Numbered from the stretch's first letter, positions 8,240 to 16,244 are shown. The stretch is 44,247 bases of DNA from Methanoculleus thermophilus (GCF_001571405.1 NZ_BCNX01000014.1:1-44247), one strand, 5' to 3'. The notes: generated by a model from the sequence alone, not told the origin. A program made the numbers and translations.

Positions 8240-9510
8240 TCTGCCCTGATAACATCAAGATACGCCCGCATTGCAGCTGCTTCTCCCATGGCGACCGAGT
8301 CCGGGATATCCTTTGGTGAGGTGGCGGTTCCCGCCACGTAGATCCCTGGCTTTACCGTGAGCACGGGGCCGAGTTTCTGGTCGGCAACCCCGAAGAACCC
8401 GGACTCATCCATCGGGATGCCGAGCATCCGGGCAATCTCCTCGGCCCCGGAAGCAGGCTCGAGTCCGACCGAGAGGACCACCAGGTCCGGGTGGAACGTC
8501 TCCACTTCGCCGGTCTCGGTGTTCTCCGCGGTCATCATAAGATGATCGCCCTTTTCGAGCACCTCGCCGGGGAACCCGCGGACGAACCGGACCCCAAGCC
8601 TCTTCGCCCGCTCGTAGTACTCCTCGTAACCCTTGCCATACGCCCGGATGTCGTTATAGAAGATCGTGACCTCGATCTCGGGGTTCTTCTCGCGGATGAG
8701 CGTGGCGTTCTTCATCGCGTACATGCAGCAGACCCCCGAGCAGTAGGGGCGGCCGAGGGATAGGTCACGGGAGCCGACGCACTGGACGAACGCCACGCTC
8801 CGGGGAGGCTTGCCGTTCGAGAGCCTCTTGAGCTTGCCGCCCGTCGGACCGCTTGCGTTAATCATCCGTTCTAACTCAAGGCTCGTTATAACGTCGGGGA
8901 TGGCAAGATAACGCAGTTGTGTCTTATTTCGTGCATCAAACGTCGTATACCCGGTGGTGACGATGATGCTTGCCACCTCGATCTCGATCAGCCGTTCCTC
9001 ATCCTCGTGGAGGATTGCTCCCTTGCCGCAGACGTCGTAACAGAGGCCGCACTCGATGCAGTGTGCCTGGTCTTTGATGACGATATCGGGGACCGCCTGT
9101 GGGTGGGGCTTGTAGATTGCTTTCCGCACGCCAATCCCGGCGTCGAACCGGTTATAGACCTCGACCGGGCAGATCGCCGTGCAGTCCCCGCACCCGTTGC
9201 ACTCTTCCTCGATGATGTAGCGGGGATGCTTCCTGACCCTGACCTGAAAGTTCCCAACCTCTCCTTCGACCGACTCGACCTCGGAGCAGGTGTGGATGGT
9301 GACGTTGGGGTGCCGTGCCACCTCGACCATCTTTGGAGAGAGGATACACATTGAGCAGTCGTTTGTGGGAAATGTCTTATCGAGTTGGGCCATATGGCCA
9401 CCAATGGTCGGCTCACGCTCGATGAGATGGACGTGAATGTTGTGACCTGCAAGGTCGAGCGCTGCCTGGATGCCCGCGACCCCGGCCCCGATGACGACGA
9501 CGTCAGTCAT
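8236..9510 (-). CDS. Short HdrA-like FAD/iron-sulfur oxidoreductase
   Basis: Resembles subunit A of CoB-CoM heterodisulfide reductase. It has an FAD-binding GAGVAGIQAALDLA (8-21), an HdrA-type Cys cluster (C52, C55, C75), and two ferredoxin [4Fe-4S] motifs (C104/C107/C110/C114 and C151/C154/C157/C161). The conserved CSGVCCMYAMKNA block lies further on, with a C-terminal FAD part ending near GEAAAMRAYLD. At 424 residues it lacks the C-terminal ferredoxin domain of full HdrA, so it probably serves another redox partner. The ATG at 9510 is chosen because FAD-motif spacing is right; upstream in-frame sequence looks non-coding. It overlaps the carbonic anhydrase gene by 8 bp. Confidence 0.9.
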   Translation of the reverse strand: MTDVVVIGAGVAGIQAALDLAGHNIHVHLIEREPTIGGHMAQLDKTFPTNDCSMCILSPKMVEVARHPNVTIHTCSEVESVEGEVGNFQVRVRKHPRYIIEEECNGCGDCTAICPVEVYNRFDAGIGVRKAIYKPHPQAVPDIVIKDQAHCIECGLCYDVCGKGAILHEDEERLIEIEVASIIVTTGYTTFDARNKTQLRYLAIPDVITSLELERMINASGPTGGKLKRLSNGKPPRSVAFVQCVGSRDLSLGRPYCSGVCCMYAMKNATLIREKNPEIEVTIFYNDIRAYGKGYEEYYERAKRLGVRFVRGFPGEVLEKGDHLMMTAENTETGEVETFHPDLVVLSVGLEPASGAEEIARMLGIPMDESGFFGVADQKLGPVLTVKPGIYVAGTATSPKDIPDSVAMGEAAAMRAYLDVIRAE

Positions 9511-9994
9511 GGCGGTACCTCTCTGCAAGTTTGACGTATTCACGCGCGTTCTGGATGATGCTCTCCTGCTGCTCGGGGGTCGTCTCTCTGACCACTTTCC
9601 CCGGCACGCCGAGGACCAGCGAGTTCGGCGGGATCTCTTTTCCCTCAGTAACCACGGCGCCTGCTCCGATGATGGAGCCCTCGCCGACAACCGCACCGTT
9701 CAGGACGACGGCACCCATCCCGACGAGCACCCGGTCATGGATGGTGCAGCCATGCAGGATGGCGCCGTGGCCGACCGAGACATCTGCCCCTACGGTGACC
9801 GGAAACCCGATCGTGGTGTGGACGACGGCATTATCCTGAATGTTTGATCCCGCTCCTACGCTGATCCGGTCTCTGTCGCCCCGAATCACCGCGCCGAACC
9901 ATACGCTTACGTCGTCGGCGAGCGTCACGTCCCCGATGACTGTTGCGTTCTCCGCGATAAAGACACGTTTCCCCGCAACCGATCCGCTCTCCAT
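9503..9994 (-). CDS. Gamma-class carbonic anhydrase family protein
   Basis: A 163-residue left-handed beta-helix protein. The three zinc-ligand histidines of the gamma class fit H59, H76 and H81 (VVHTT, VGHGAILHG), and RGD (38-40) and QDNAVVH are conserved. These proteins form trimers and may hydrate CO2; many members of this short YrdA-like subgroup have unproven activity. It is the first gene of the operon with the HdrA-like protein, MtnA and DUF116. ATG at 9994 starts shortly before the first helix turn. Confidence 0.9.
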   Translation of the reverse strand: MESGSVAGKRVFIAENATVIGDVTLADDVSVWFGAVIRGDRDRISVGAGSNIQDNAVVHTTIGFPVTVGADVSVGHGAILHGCTIHDRVLVGMGAVVLNGAVVGEGSIIGAGAVVTEGKEIPPNSLVLGVPGKVVRETTPEQQESIIQNAREYVKLAERYRHD

Positions 9995-10147
9995 AGTGCT
10001 GGTACTATTGGTTGCAGCGATACAAAATGGTCTCCCTCGGCGTGGGGTTGGATGGGGTATGGTGGGTAGGGGTGCGAAAGGGCATACCGGAAGAGCATTG
10101 GGGCAGGGTAGAGTTTATGGGGTCATTTGCCGGGGCATGGATGCCTG

Positions 10148-10288
10148 ATGAGCGAGAGGGTCGGGACACTGGATCGTGTGGGGGAGATTTGGGGGCACGT
10201 TCCCATTGAACTTCTCGTCCGCTCAGCCTCCTGCATATCCGGCGGACGTCTGTGCATGGGCATGTATACGGCGTTTGAGCATCGTTGA
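10148..10288 (+). CDS. Possible small protein, unrecognised
   Basis: A 46-codon frame (starting MSERVGTLDRVGEIWGHVP) in the 430-bp space between the carbonic anhydrase gene and coaD. I see no family, no clear ribosome binding site and no TATA box at a proper distance, although the residue mix is not obviously random. It could be chance or the remnant of a gene. The rest of 9995-10425 holds G-rich, low-information sequence on the plus strand and nothing else I can name. Confidence 0.2.
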   Translation: MSERVGTLDRVGEIWGHVPIELLVRSASCISGGRLCMGMYTAFEHR

Positions 10289-10425
10289 GTTTGCCCGCTC
10301 CTGCTTGATCCGCACATCCCTCAACCGGTTGAGCCTGGATGTCCAGCCGGTTGTCTGCTTCCCGAGTTCTTCTCCACACCCTCCCGACCACTACCCATAA
10401 AAGCCCTCGCGGCAAATGCCTCTGG

Positions 10426-10884
10426 ATGAAAGTGATGGTCGGGGGGACGTTCGATCCCCTGCATGCTGGACATCGGAAACTCCTTTCCCGCTCCTTTGAA
10501 CTCGCGGGATCTAGCGGAGAGGTGATCATCGGGTTGACGACCGACGATTTTGCCAGCGCAAAAGTGCACCCCGTCCACCCCTACGACAAAAGGCTCGAAA
10601 ACATCACCTCGTTCATCCGCGAGCAAGGTTATACCGCAACGTGGAAGGTCGAACCGCTCGCCGACCGCTACGGCAGCGCTCTTGATGCGGACTTCGATAT
10701 TCTTGTCGTCTCCGAAGAGACCTTCCCGGTTGCCGTGGAGATCAACGAACTCCGTCGAGAACGCGGAAGAAAAAAAGTGGATCTCTATGAGGTCTCATGT
10801 GTCCTCGCTGAAGACGGCCGGAGAATCTCGAGCACCCGGATCTACCGGGGGGAGATAGACCGTCAGGGCCGTCTGCTTAAATGA
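10426..10884 (+). CDS. coaD: Phosphopantetheine adenylyltransferase, archaeal type
   Basis: Transfers AMP to 4'-phosphopantetheine in coenzyme A synthesis. The nucleotidyltransferase signature is GGTFDPLHAGHRKLL (about residues 5-19), and the closing ISSTRIYRGEID matches the STR motif that binds the triphosphate. Length (152) fits the archaeal family. The ATG at 10426 puts the motif at the correct distance; the in-frame sequence before it has no protein-like character. It ends 8 bp inside the convergent pyrI tail. Confidence 0.92.
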   Translation: MKVMVGGTFDPLHAGHRKLLSRSFELAGSSGEVIIGLTTDDFASAKVHPVHPYDKRLENITSFIREQGYTATWKVEPLADRYGSALDADFDILVVSEETFPVAVEINELRRERGRKKVDLYEVSCVLAEDGRRISSTRIYRGEIDRQGRLLK

Positions 10885-11347
10885 TGTAGTTTGCGATCTC
10901 GCCCTTTTTGATCAGCCAGTCGCAGTAACGGCAGTGCAGCCCTTTATCGAGGACCTCAAATGTGCTCTCCACCGGCTCGTTCGTGTTCGTGATACAGCCG
11001 GGGTTCGGGCACCTGACCACGCCTTTGAGGAGATGCGGGATCTCCACACCTTTCTTCTCCACGACCTGGTAGTCCCGGATGATATTGATCTTTGCCTGCG
11101 GCGCAAGCAGGGCGATCCGGTCGACCTCCTCCTTGCGGAGTTCTCTGTTCTCGATCTTGACGATGTCCTTCCTGCCCATCCGCTTGCTCTCGACGTTCGT
11201 CGCGATACTCAGGCACTCACGCGTCGACCCGGTGATGCCGAGTATGCGCAAAACGTTTAACGCCTCACCGGCCGTGATGTGGTCGATGACGGTGCCGTTC
11301 TTGATCGGGCTGATGATCAGCCCGCCTGACGGGTCCTTCCTGGTCAT
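10877..11347 (-). CDS. pyrI: Aspartate carbamoyltransferase regulatory chain
   Basis: Regulatory subunit of ATCase, binding nucleotide effectors and zinc. The N-terminal allosteric domain has PIKNGTVIDHITAGEAL (about residues 14-30) and the C-terminal zinc domain has four Cys: CPNPGC (114-119 region) and CRYC (about 140-143). Length (156) is typical. It begins 4 bp inside the pyrB stop, forming the classical pyrBI pair, so subunits are made together. Its tail overlaps coaD by 8 bp. Confidence 0.95.
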   Translation of the reverse strand: MTRKDPSGGLIISPIKNGTVIDHITAGEALNVLRILGITGSTRECLSIATNVESKRMGRKDIVKIENRELRKEEVDRIALLAPQAKINIIRDYQVVEKKGVEIPHLLKGVVRCPNPGCITNTNEPVESTFEVLDKGLHCRYCDWLIKKGEIANYII

Positions 11348-12240
11348 TTCATCACCTCGTAGAGGAGCGCCATCCTGACGGGGACACCGTTCCTCGCCTG
11401 CTCAAAGTAGCGCGCATACGGTGTCTGATCGACCGCCGGGTCGATCTCTCCCGCGCGCGGGAGAGGATGGAGGATCATCAGGTGATCCCGGACGCCGCAA
11501 AGGTGATCGGGGGTGATCCGGTAACTGGACGCGACATTATAATACGATCCCGAGTCCGGGAACCGCTCGCGCTGGATCCGTGTGACATAGAGGACATCGA
11601 GGTCCCTGATCACCTCCTCGACGTCCTCATGCTCGATCACCTCCATCCCGCGCTCCCGGAGTTCAAGGGTGATGTTTGCCGGCATCTCGAGCCCTCCTGG
11701 CGCTATCGTGTGCAGTTTGACACCGTAAAGAGAGAGAGCGAGCGCGAGCGAGTGTGCGGTCCTCCCGTAGCGGAGGTCGCCGAGGAGCCCCACGTCAAGC
11801 CCCTCGATAGGCATCGACTGTCTGATGGTGTAGAGATCGAGCAGTGTCTGGCTCGGGTGCTGCCCAGCGCCGTCTCCTGCGTTGATGACAGGGACCGTGG
11901 CGAACTCGCTCGCCAGGCGCGCCGCCCCTTCCTTTGGGTGGCGGAGTACAATTGCGTCTGCGTAGCCGCTCACCACCCGGATGGTGTCGGCCAGCGTCTC
12001 TCCCTTGACGATGGAACTTGCCTCCACAGAGTCCACGCTGATTGACCGTCCACCGAGTCGGGCCATGGCCGTCGCAAACGACATTCGTGTGCGGGTGCTG
12101 GGCTCAAAGAAGAGGAGGGCTGCAAGTTTATCTTCAAGTACCCGGGGATGGTAGTTCCCGGTGTCAAACTCCCGCGCCCGGTCCAGCAGGTAATCAATAT
12201 CTCTTCGTTCGAGATCGCGGATCGATATTATGTGGTACAT
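11344..12240 (-). CDS. pyrB: Aspartate carbamoyltransferase catalytic chain
   Basis: Condenses carbamoyl phosphate and aspartate in pyrimidine synthesis. The carbamoyl-phosphate site FFEPSTRTRMSF is at about residues 44-55. HPSQTLLDLYTI (about 128-139), GDLRYGRTAHSL (about 155-166) and the HPLPR loop (about 255-259) are all present. Length (298) is close to the usual 300-310. ATG at 12240 gives the expected MYHIISIRD start. Transcribed with pyrI; a weak TATA-like GGTATTAG lies about 110 bp upstream. Confidence 0.95.
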   Translation of the reverse strand: MYHIISIRDLERRDIDYLLDRAREFDTGNYHPRVLEDKLAALLFFEPSTRTRMSFATAMARLGGRSISVDSVEASSIVKGETLADTIRVVSGYADAIVLRHPKEGAARLASEFATVPVINAGDGAGQHPSQTLLDLYTIRQSMPIEGLDVGLLGDLRYGRTAHSLALALSLYGVKLHTIAPGGLEMPANITLELRERGMEVIEHEDVEEVIRDLDVLYVTRIQRERFPDSGSYYNVASSYRITPDHLCGVRDHLMILHPLPRAGEIDPAVDQTPYARYFEQARNGVPVRMALLYEVMK

Positions 12241-12425
12241 CGTGTGGCTACCTTCCGGGGCCCATCTCCGACCGCCGTATCCCGGGCCGCCGTCGGGATC
12301 GGGGATTGCCCCTCTTCTCTTAAGAATAACTGTTCACCGCACATCCACTAATACCTTTTTTCCGGCTCCCGTTCACAACAACCTTTCTCATCTTTGCTCC
12401 CTAAAACTAGAGAGGAGGCGAACTC

Positions 12426-12620
12426 GTGTCAGGAGACAAAGAGACATATGCTCCCGAGACCTGCTGCCACTGCGACGGACTCGGATGCACTTACTGCAAC
12501 AATACAGGTGTCGTGATGGTGCTGCAGCCCTCACAGAAGTGCAGGCACTGCGGCGGCGATTGCTGTATATACTGCGGCTACACCGGGTGGGAACACCCGC
12601 TCAAGGAGTATAAGGGGTAG
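12426..12620 (+). CDS. Small Cys-rich protein with duplicated DnaJ-like zinc motif
   Basis: A 64-residue protein with 10 Cys arranged as two copies of a C-x2-C...C-x-Y-C-x2-TG unit: residues 13-28 and 39-54. The spacing recalls the CxxCxGxG repeats of DnaJ zinc fingers, so it probably binds one or two zinc ions. A strong GAGAGGAGG ribosome site precedes the GTG start by about 7 bases. I do not recognise a named family. It is convergent with trmI, only 5 bp apart. Confidence 0.75.
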   Translation: MSGDKETYAPETCCHCDGLGCTYCNNTGVVMVLQPSQKCRHCGGDCCIYCGYTGWEHPLKEYKG

Positions 12621-12625
12621 CCCAC

Positions 12626-13351
12626 CTATTTTCGTGCGATCGTGATGTAGCCGCTGTGGGCGACCCTGGTCGACGGCCGGGTCCCGCGGGCGGAGCGCAT
12701 CAGTTCTCTCTCCATGCACTCGTAGCAGTGGACGTCGCGGAAGAGCGGCGTTGCGGCGTCGAGCGCAGTGAATGTGTGCTCGAGGAACGGCGTGTAGCAG
12801 GCGAGGTATCCGCCGGGCGAGAGGATCGAGTAGGCGTGCTCCACGTGCTCTCGCGAAAGACCGAGATCCAGGTGGACGACGTCAAACTCGCCGGTTGCAT
12901 CAAGCATATCGGCAGCGATCACCTCGACGTTATCGAGACGGGCTTCCCTGATGTTTCGCTCCGCAAGCCGGGCAAACTCAGGGCGCACCTCGTAGGTCTT
13001 CACCTCACGGGCAATCTTTCCGAAGTAGATCGCGGCAACCCCGCTCCCCGTGCCGGCATCAAGAACGCGGTCGTCGCGGTTCATCCCGGTATAGGCGATG
13101 ACCATCCCGATGTCCTTTGGGAGCATGGGGGCTCCGCTCCGTCTTGCGTGAACGAAGAAATCGGTCGGCCGGGGCCGCAGAACGGTGAACGGGACATCGA
13201 GGTGAGTCCGGATCTCATCTCCCGGATTCATGCCCACGAGCGCCAGAAGATCGATCATCCCCCGGTCGGTCGAGAACTGCCCCTCGCCCGCCGTCATGAA
13301 GTACTCACGGTCTTTGCCGACAAGCAGAAGACGTTCGCCGATCTCGATCAT
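12626..13351 (-). CDS. trmI: tRNA (adenine-N1)-methyltransferase TrmI
   Basis: Class I SAM methyltransferase of the TrmI/Gcd14 family, which makes m1A at positions 57/58 of archaeal tRNA. An N-terminal beta domain is followed by the SAM-binding VLDAGTGSGVAAIYF (about residues 98-112) and the motif IV VVHLDLG region. Length (241) is typical. It starts 4 bp inside the stop of the NAC gene, so it is part of the same minus-strand run. Confidence 0.9.
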   Translation of the reverse strand: MIEIGERLLLVGKDREYFMTAGEGQFSTDRGMIDLLALVGMNPGDEIRTHLDVPFTVLRPRPTDFFVHARRSGAPMLPKDIGMVIAYTGMNRDDRVLDAGTGSGVAAIYFGKIAREVKTYEVRPEFARLAERNIREARLDNVEVIAADMLDATGEFDVVHLDLGLSREHVEHAYSILSPGGYLACYTPFLEHTFTALDAATPLFRDVHCYECMERELMRSARGTRPSTRVAHSGYITIARK

Positions 13352-13689
13352 TGCTGCGAGAGTTTCAGGATTGCTTCGGCGATATCGCCGCGGGTCTCGA
13401 TGAGCGCCGCCTTTGCGTCCTCTTTCGTTGCGCCTGTCTGGGATGCGACGAGGGCGACGTCTTCGTCGGGGATCTCCGGGACGGCCTCCTCAAACCGGGC
13501 TTCGCCGCTGAGCTGGTATGTGGTGACCCCCTGCATCGTCGTAGCGATGACCTGGGCATCGTCAAAGACGTAGTTTCCCGAAGACGTGTAGATCACAACC
13601 TTCTCGACGCCTTCGATCTCCTCCATCTCCATGCCCATCTGCCTCATCATCTGCTTCATCTTTTTTGGGTTTATCTTGCCTGGAAACAT
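13348..13689 (-). CDS. nac: Nascent polypeptide-associated complex protein
   Basis: Archaeal homodimeric NAC, a ribosome-exit chaperone. It opens with the ribosome-binding-type MFPGKINPKKMKQMMRQMG, followed by the NAC beta domain (about 25-70, EGVEKVVIYTSSGNYVFDD) and a C-terminal UBA domain (about 75-113, DVALVASQTGATKEDAKAAL). Length (113) is normal. It overlaps the PUA gene upstream by 19 bp and trmI downstream by 4 bp. Confidence 0.94.
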   Translation of the reverse strand: MFPGKINPKKMKQMMRQMGMEMEEIEGVEKVVIYTSSGNYVFDDAQVIATTMQGVTTYQLSGEARFEEAVPEIPDEDVALVASQTGATKEDAKAALIETRGDIAEAILKLSQQ

Positions 13690-14171
13690 TCTGTTCCTCT
13701 CCCCTGTCGTACTTTTACCGCTACACCATAATTAAATGCCAGCATCTCCCGGCCGGAGAGCAGGGCTGTTCCTGTGGCGAGGAGCACGTCGTCGCCGGTC
13801 ACCACCAGCACCTCATCGCCGGCGCGGATACCCTCGTCGGCGGCGACGACGTGCTTTGCCATCGCGTTCTTCCCGTCCGCAATGAACGGGGCTACGTCCT
13901 CCTGCACCGTCACCCGGTAGGCCGGGGGGGCAAGATGGGCGCAAAGACGCGCCGCCCCGGCGAACCCGAGGGTCAGGCGGCCGTCTTGAGCTCTAACGGT
14001 TGCAAGCCTCTCCTTCCCGAGCCGCACCTGACGGATGCGTCCCGTCGTCGAGTACTGGAAGGTGGACTCGTCGGGAAATATCGCAACTCCGGCTCCGGCG
14101 CCAAATTGGAAATCAGCTATCGTCCGGATCCGCCGAAGCGAACTGTCTTTTGAGTATTCGGTTGACACCAT
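13671..14171 (-). CDS. PUA-domain RNA-binding protein
   Basis: A 166-residue protein with a C-terminal PUA domain (about 85-160: VAPFIADGKNAMAKHVVAADEGIRAGDEVLV), the fold that binds modified or structured RNA in tRNA-guanine transglycosylases and pseudouridine synthases. The N-terminal half (IRTIADFQFGAGAG...) matches the stand-alone archaeal PUA family with a pre-PUA region. ATG at 14171 is the only reasonable start and puts the first 59 bp inside the end of the DHH gene, an unusually long overlap. It overlaps nac by 19 bp. Function is probably in RNA modification or translation. Confidence 0.85.
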   Translation of the reverse strand: MVSTEYSKDSSLRRIRTIADFQFGAGAGVAIFPDESTFQYSTTGRIRQVRLGKERLATVRAQDGRLTLGFAGAARLCAHLAPPAYRVTVQEDVAPFIADGKNAMAKHVVAADEGIRAGDEVLVVTGDDVLLATGTALLSGREMLAFNYGVAVKVRQGRGTECFQAR

Positions 14172-15516
14172 CAACAAACTCCTCCTCTGTATCCCGGGGG
14201 ATGAACGCCCCGGCCGCGATCTTGTGCCCGCCACCGGCGCCGCCCACCGCCGCCGACGCCTCGACGAGCGCCTGGGCGAGGTCGACCCCCTGACCGAGCG
14301 CCCATTCGTTCGTCCGCATCGAGACCTTCGTGACCTCCGGTTCGTCCACCATCGCGGCGAGCACCATCATGGGTTTTTTCCAGTTCAGCTTGGAGAGCGC
14401 CATCCCCGCCCCGATCCCGACGATGGTGTCGGGGAACCGGTCGCCGGTATGGATGTACTGGAGGTGCGAGAGTTCAGTCACCCCGTTCTCAAGAATGTAC
14501 TGGAGCAGGTCGCGGATGATCGTCCGGTGGTGGGCGAGCATGTGTTCAGCCTCGCGGTAAGCGTCGCCGCGATCCCCGTGGCAGATGCAGCTCCCGACCC
14601 GGGGCTTTGCCCATCGGCCGCAGGCGTTGAGCAGGGTGGCGTACTCGGAGGCGTTCCGGAGCGGCGTGCGCTCCGGCTCGTCGGGGAAGATGTAGGTCTC
14701 GGCGAGCAGGCGGTCGGTCTCTCTTCCGTGTGCGATGAGCTGCTGGGCAAGGGCGCTGATTATCTTGCGCTTATCCTCGAACGGGAGTTCCTCCCAGACA
14801 AGCCAGCCGCCCCGGGAGTTCTTCAGCGGAATGCCGAGACGATCGAGGAATCGGAGCGCTGCGTTGGTGTTGTTTGTGATCCCGTCGATGTAGGGGTCGT
14901 CACAGTACGCGAGACAGACATGAATGGGGCGGGTGGACGTCCCGTAGCAGTTTAAGTCCCGTTCGTGCACGATGATGTTGCCGTACTCCACGCCGTCCTG
15001 GACGATCTCGCGGGCCGGCCCGACGAGCCCGCAATGCTCTCTCGCCATCATATCCCCGACGTTTCCGATGACGGCGAGTTTTGCAAGATCTGTGCCTGTC
15101 GGGTCGATCGCCTTTGCGACCAGGTAAGCGAGCCCTGCGGTGCTCATCCTGGTGATACCGTGGTCAAGGCAGTTCACCTGGGGGTAGGGCGTCTCGCAGG
15201 GCTGGCTGACGTGGTGGTCGAGGATCAGGACTTCGTCGGCAGAAAGACCGTGCTCCTCAAGGAGGCCTTGCTGCCCTGCCCCAAGATCGGTGAAGAGTTT
15301 CAGGGACCCATCCTTTGGGACGTGGCGCATTGCCATCGGTTCAAGCTGGCGGACGAAGACCGACTCGACCGGCATGCCCTCGCGGGTGAGCACCTGCGAG
15401 AGGATTGCCTCTGTACTGATGCCGTCGGCATCGATGTGGGAGATGATCGTTACGGAGTCCGCATCAGAGATCAGATCCGCCGCTCTCCGCACGTCGCTAT
15501 CGAGGCCCATCTCCAT
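14113..15516 (-). CDS. DHH-family phosphoesterase, archaeal RecJ-like
   Basis: Has the RecJ/DHH motifs in order: SHIDADGIS (about 25-33), DLGAG (about 72-76), the name-giving DHH (about 97-99), and the DHHA1 GGAGGGHKIAAGAF near residue 430. Archaeal relatives are exonucleases, some of which join the replisome (GAN). Length from this start is 467. The ATG at 15516 is preferred because a TATA-like TTTATTG (15537-15543) sits about 24 bp upstream, which suits a leaderless mRNA; sequence upstream in frame looks non-coding. It leads the minus-strand run PUA, NAC, TrmI. Confidence 0.9.
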   Translation of the reverse strand: MEMGLDSDVRRAADLISDADSVTIISHIDADGISTEAILSQVLTREGMPVESVFVRQLEPMAMRHVPKDGSLKLFTDLGAGQQGLLEEHGLSADEVLILDHHVSQPCETPYPQVNCLDHGITRMSTAGLAYLVAKAIDPTGTDLAKLAVIGNVGDMMAREHCGLVGPAREIVQDGVEYGNIIVHERDLNCYGTSTRPIHVCLAYCDDPYIDGITNNTNAALRFLDRLGIPLKNSRGGWLVWEELPFEDKRKIISALAQQLIAHGRETDRLLAETYIFPDEPERTPLRNASEYATLLNACGRWAKPRVGSCICHGDRGDAYREAEHMLAHHRTIIRDLLQYILENGVTELSHLQYIHTGDRFPDTIVGIGAGMALSKLNWKKPMMVLAAMVDEPEVTKVSMRTNEWALGQGVDLAQALVEASAAVGGAGGGHKIAAGAFIPRDTEEEFVDGVNRILKRQFASADPDDS

Positions 15517-15536
15517 AGTAGTGCGTCGTATAAGGT

Positions 15537-15543
15537 CAATAAA
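15537..15543 (-). promoter_or_regulatory. TATA box for the DHH gene (leaderless)
   Basis: TTTATTG on the minus strand is centred 24 bp before the ATG at 15516. There is no ribosome binding site, so transcription probably starts at or near the start codon. Confidence 0.5.
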
Positions 15544-15800
15544 GCATGGGAGTGTGGGGGTTGATGGTGTCAGAGGGGTGGGGTGGGCGGGATTCTGAGG
15601 TGACAGGTGGACGATCCGGCACCGGCCGCGGACTAGAGGGACGGGGAATTCCCTCCGTTCAGCGGGACCCCTTTGTCTGTTTATGGAGCTTGTCAGGGAC
15701 TCGGTGGTGTGGGCAATTGCCAAGGGGTGAAGGACACAGGCCAACACGGTGTAATGCGGGTCGTAATGCAGTGCAACCATAACGATACAAGAACCCGATG

Positions 15801-15901
15801 CACTGGACCGTGGGGGCATCGCATTTCAGGGGGGAGGAGACAGGGGAGGGGGGATGCTCCCCCCTCCCCGTCAGCCCCACCCCCTAGTGCGATGTCCAGT
15901 G
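15801..15901. repeat. Long imperfect inverted repeat with a GC-rich core hairpin
   Basis: Outer arms CACTGGAC (15801-15808) and GTCCAGTG (15894-15901) are exact complements. Next come CATCGCA (15817-15823) with TGCGATG (15888-15894, sharing one base with the outer arm) and AGGGGG (15828-15833) with CCCCCT (15880-15885). A perfect 12-bp stem with a 3-base loop sits at the centre (15843-15869). It lies in the gene-free stretch 15517-16244. It could be a structured RNA, a miniature mobile element or a strong terminator; sequence alone does not decide. Confidence 0.75.
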
Positions 15902-15921
15902 GGAATCCGTGTCAGGTGGGG

Positions 15922-15970
15922 CCACCGGGTATCAGCACGTTTCAGGATGTCCTGAAAGACGGTGGGTTTT
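15922..15970 (+). terminator. Two-layer hairpin followed by TTTT
   Basis: CCACCG (15922-15927) pairs with CGGTGG (15960-15965), enclosing TTTCAGG/CCTGAAA (15940-15957) with a 4-base loop. GGGTTTT follows. This looks like a terminator or the end of a small RNA that includes the inverted repeat just before it. Confidence 0.4.
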
Positions 15971-16174
15971 GAGGCGCGAGCAAAGCGAGCGTGAGAATCT
16001 CGAAGAGTTTCGAGTTGCGACGATTCGTAGGATCGGAGCGTAAGCACCCGAAGGGTGTGAAGCACGATGGTCCTTCGACCAGTCGCTCCTCGCACCTAAC
16101 AGTGCTCCAGCTCCGGTTCTTCAAACCGTCGCTCCTCGCACCTATCGGTGCTCGCACTCCGATTCTTCGAATCA
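15971..16174. repeat. Head-to-head array of hairpin-containing repeats
   Basis: Two direct copies of about 46 bp (roughly 16079-16124 and 16126-16171) share the GTCGCTCCTCGCACCTA...GGTTCTTC pattern. An inverted relative lies at 16022-16070 (GATTCG-AG-ATCGGAG-AGCACC), and a weaker one precedes it (15971-16021, GCGAGCAAAGCGAGCG, then CTCGAAGAGTTTCGAG). Each unit contains small palindromes such as GATTCGAAGAATC. The spacing is irregular and units vary, so this is not a CRISPR array. Confidence 0.65.
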
Positions 16175-16185
16175 TCGCGCTTTCA

Positions 16186-16195
16186 AAAGATATCT
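16186..16195 (+). promoter_or_regulatory. TATA-like box before the NAD(P)H-hydrate repair gene
   Basis: AAAGATATCT lies about 50 bp before the ATG at 16245, which would give a leader of roughly 25-30 bases. It adjoins the end of the repeat array. Confidence 0.35.
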
Positions 16196-16244
16196 ATGAG
16201 AGAAACGCCATAGCACCAATCAGACAACGTTTAGAGGGCCATGC

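Noticed and set aside
8236-9696. Longer HdrA-like protein starting at 9696
   Set aside because: The extra 62 residues are Arg/Ser-rich, lie within the carbonic anhydrase gene, and precede a normal FAD-motif start at 9510.
12141-12425. Plus-strand frames across the pyrB start region
   Set aside because: They are shadows of pyrB and its promoter, without ribosome sites or protein-like composition.
15971-16174. CRISPR array
   Set aside because: Only two to four units, of variable sequence, in both orientations and without unique spacers; no cas genes nearby.
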